Part shown: in pieces, positions 63,898 through 64,000 of the stretch
Layout: every line of letters begins with the position of its first letter
How positions within the stretch are numbered: the first letter of the stretch is position 1
Notes under the pieces: model-generated
Seen by the model: only the letters and a program-made list of their open reading frames with translations
What the model was told of the DNA's origin: nothing
Database searches by the model: none
Origin: Onchocerca lupi
Lineage: Eukaryota; Nematoda; Chromadorea; Rhabditida; Onchocercidae
Direction: 5' to 3'
Length of the DNA stretch: 64,000 nt
NCBI GenBank assembly: GCA_028564675.1
Contig: JAOVVO010000406.1
Span: 1-64,000 of the forward strand
Translations under genes and position numbers: made by a program

Positions 63898-64000
63898 GTA
63901 AGTTGTTCGTGTGATTCTTCAAGCTACAGAAACATAATATTGATAGAATTTTTTCTGTCACGCCAGTGATGGGGTAAGTTGAAGAAATTCACTTTCATGG

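Noticed and set aside
1..64000. tRNA, rRNA, CRISPR or bacterial operon structures
   Set aside because: No B-box of tRNA genes, no rRNA-like stretch and no spaced repeats were seen; the bacterial pieces are decayed fossils.

Overview
The window looks like nuclear DNA of a filarial (onchocercid) nematode. It is AT-rich, has many short phase-consistent introns, and encodes nematode-type proteins. It also carries two decayed blocks of Wolbachia-like genes (gatC/ftsY and rplK/rplA), as expected of a lineage that lives or once lived with Wolbachia. The species cannot be fixed from sequence alone. Gene models were built by hand from reading frames, GT/GC..AG borders and remembered family motifs; no alignment or search was run.

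Layout: (1) 125-997 (+), the 3' end of the oligosaccharyltransferase catalytic subunit STT3. (2) 2249-5790 (-), a complete CHIP/STUB1-type TPR plus U-box ubiquitin ligase, with a dead mariner copy in its last intron. (3) 7323-10960 (+), a complete 10-exon importin alpha, divergent from CHIP. (4) 13381-15919 (-), mannose-6-phosphate isomerase, whose last coding piece is missing from the expected place. (5) 18515-19010, a Wolbachia-derived gatC/ftsY fossil. (6) 21344-21610 (+), a small unknown protein. (7) 21924-26639 (+), a complete 13-exon SLCO/OATP transporter. (8) 27099-36477 (-), a GnRH/AKH-like class A GPCR whose large intron holds Helitron Rep/helicase remains. No TM5 exon was found for it. 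(9) 38757-45058, mostly non-coding, with one isolated charged exon. (10) 45059-45600, a Wolbachia-derived rplK-rplA fossil. (11) 47565-53193 (-), a nematode-type tyrosine phosphatase with a signal peptide and a non-canonical WPD loop. (12) 54604-55167 (+), a small membrane-like gene. (13) 59530-63897 (+), the 5' end of an unrecognised gene that runs off the right edge.

The genes are unrelated housekeeping and signalling functions (N-glycosylation, GDP-mannose supply, protein quality control, nuclear import, transport, peptide signalling). No operon or dedicated new system is evident. The most unusual points are the GPCR/Helitron locus, the apparently inverted 3' end of the isomerase gene, two to three GC-AG introns, and the two Wolbachia gene fossils.
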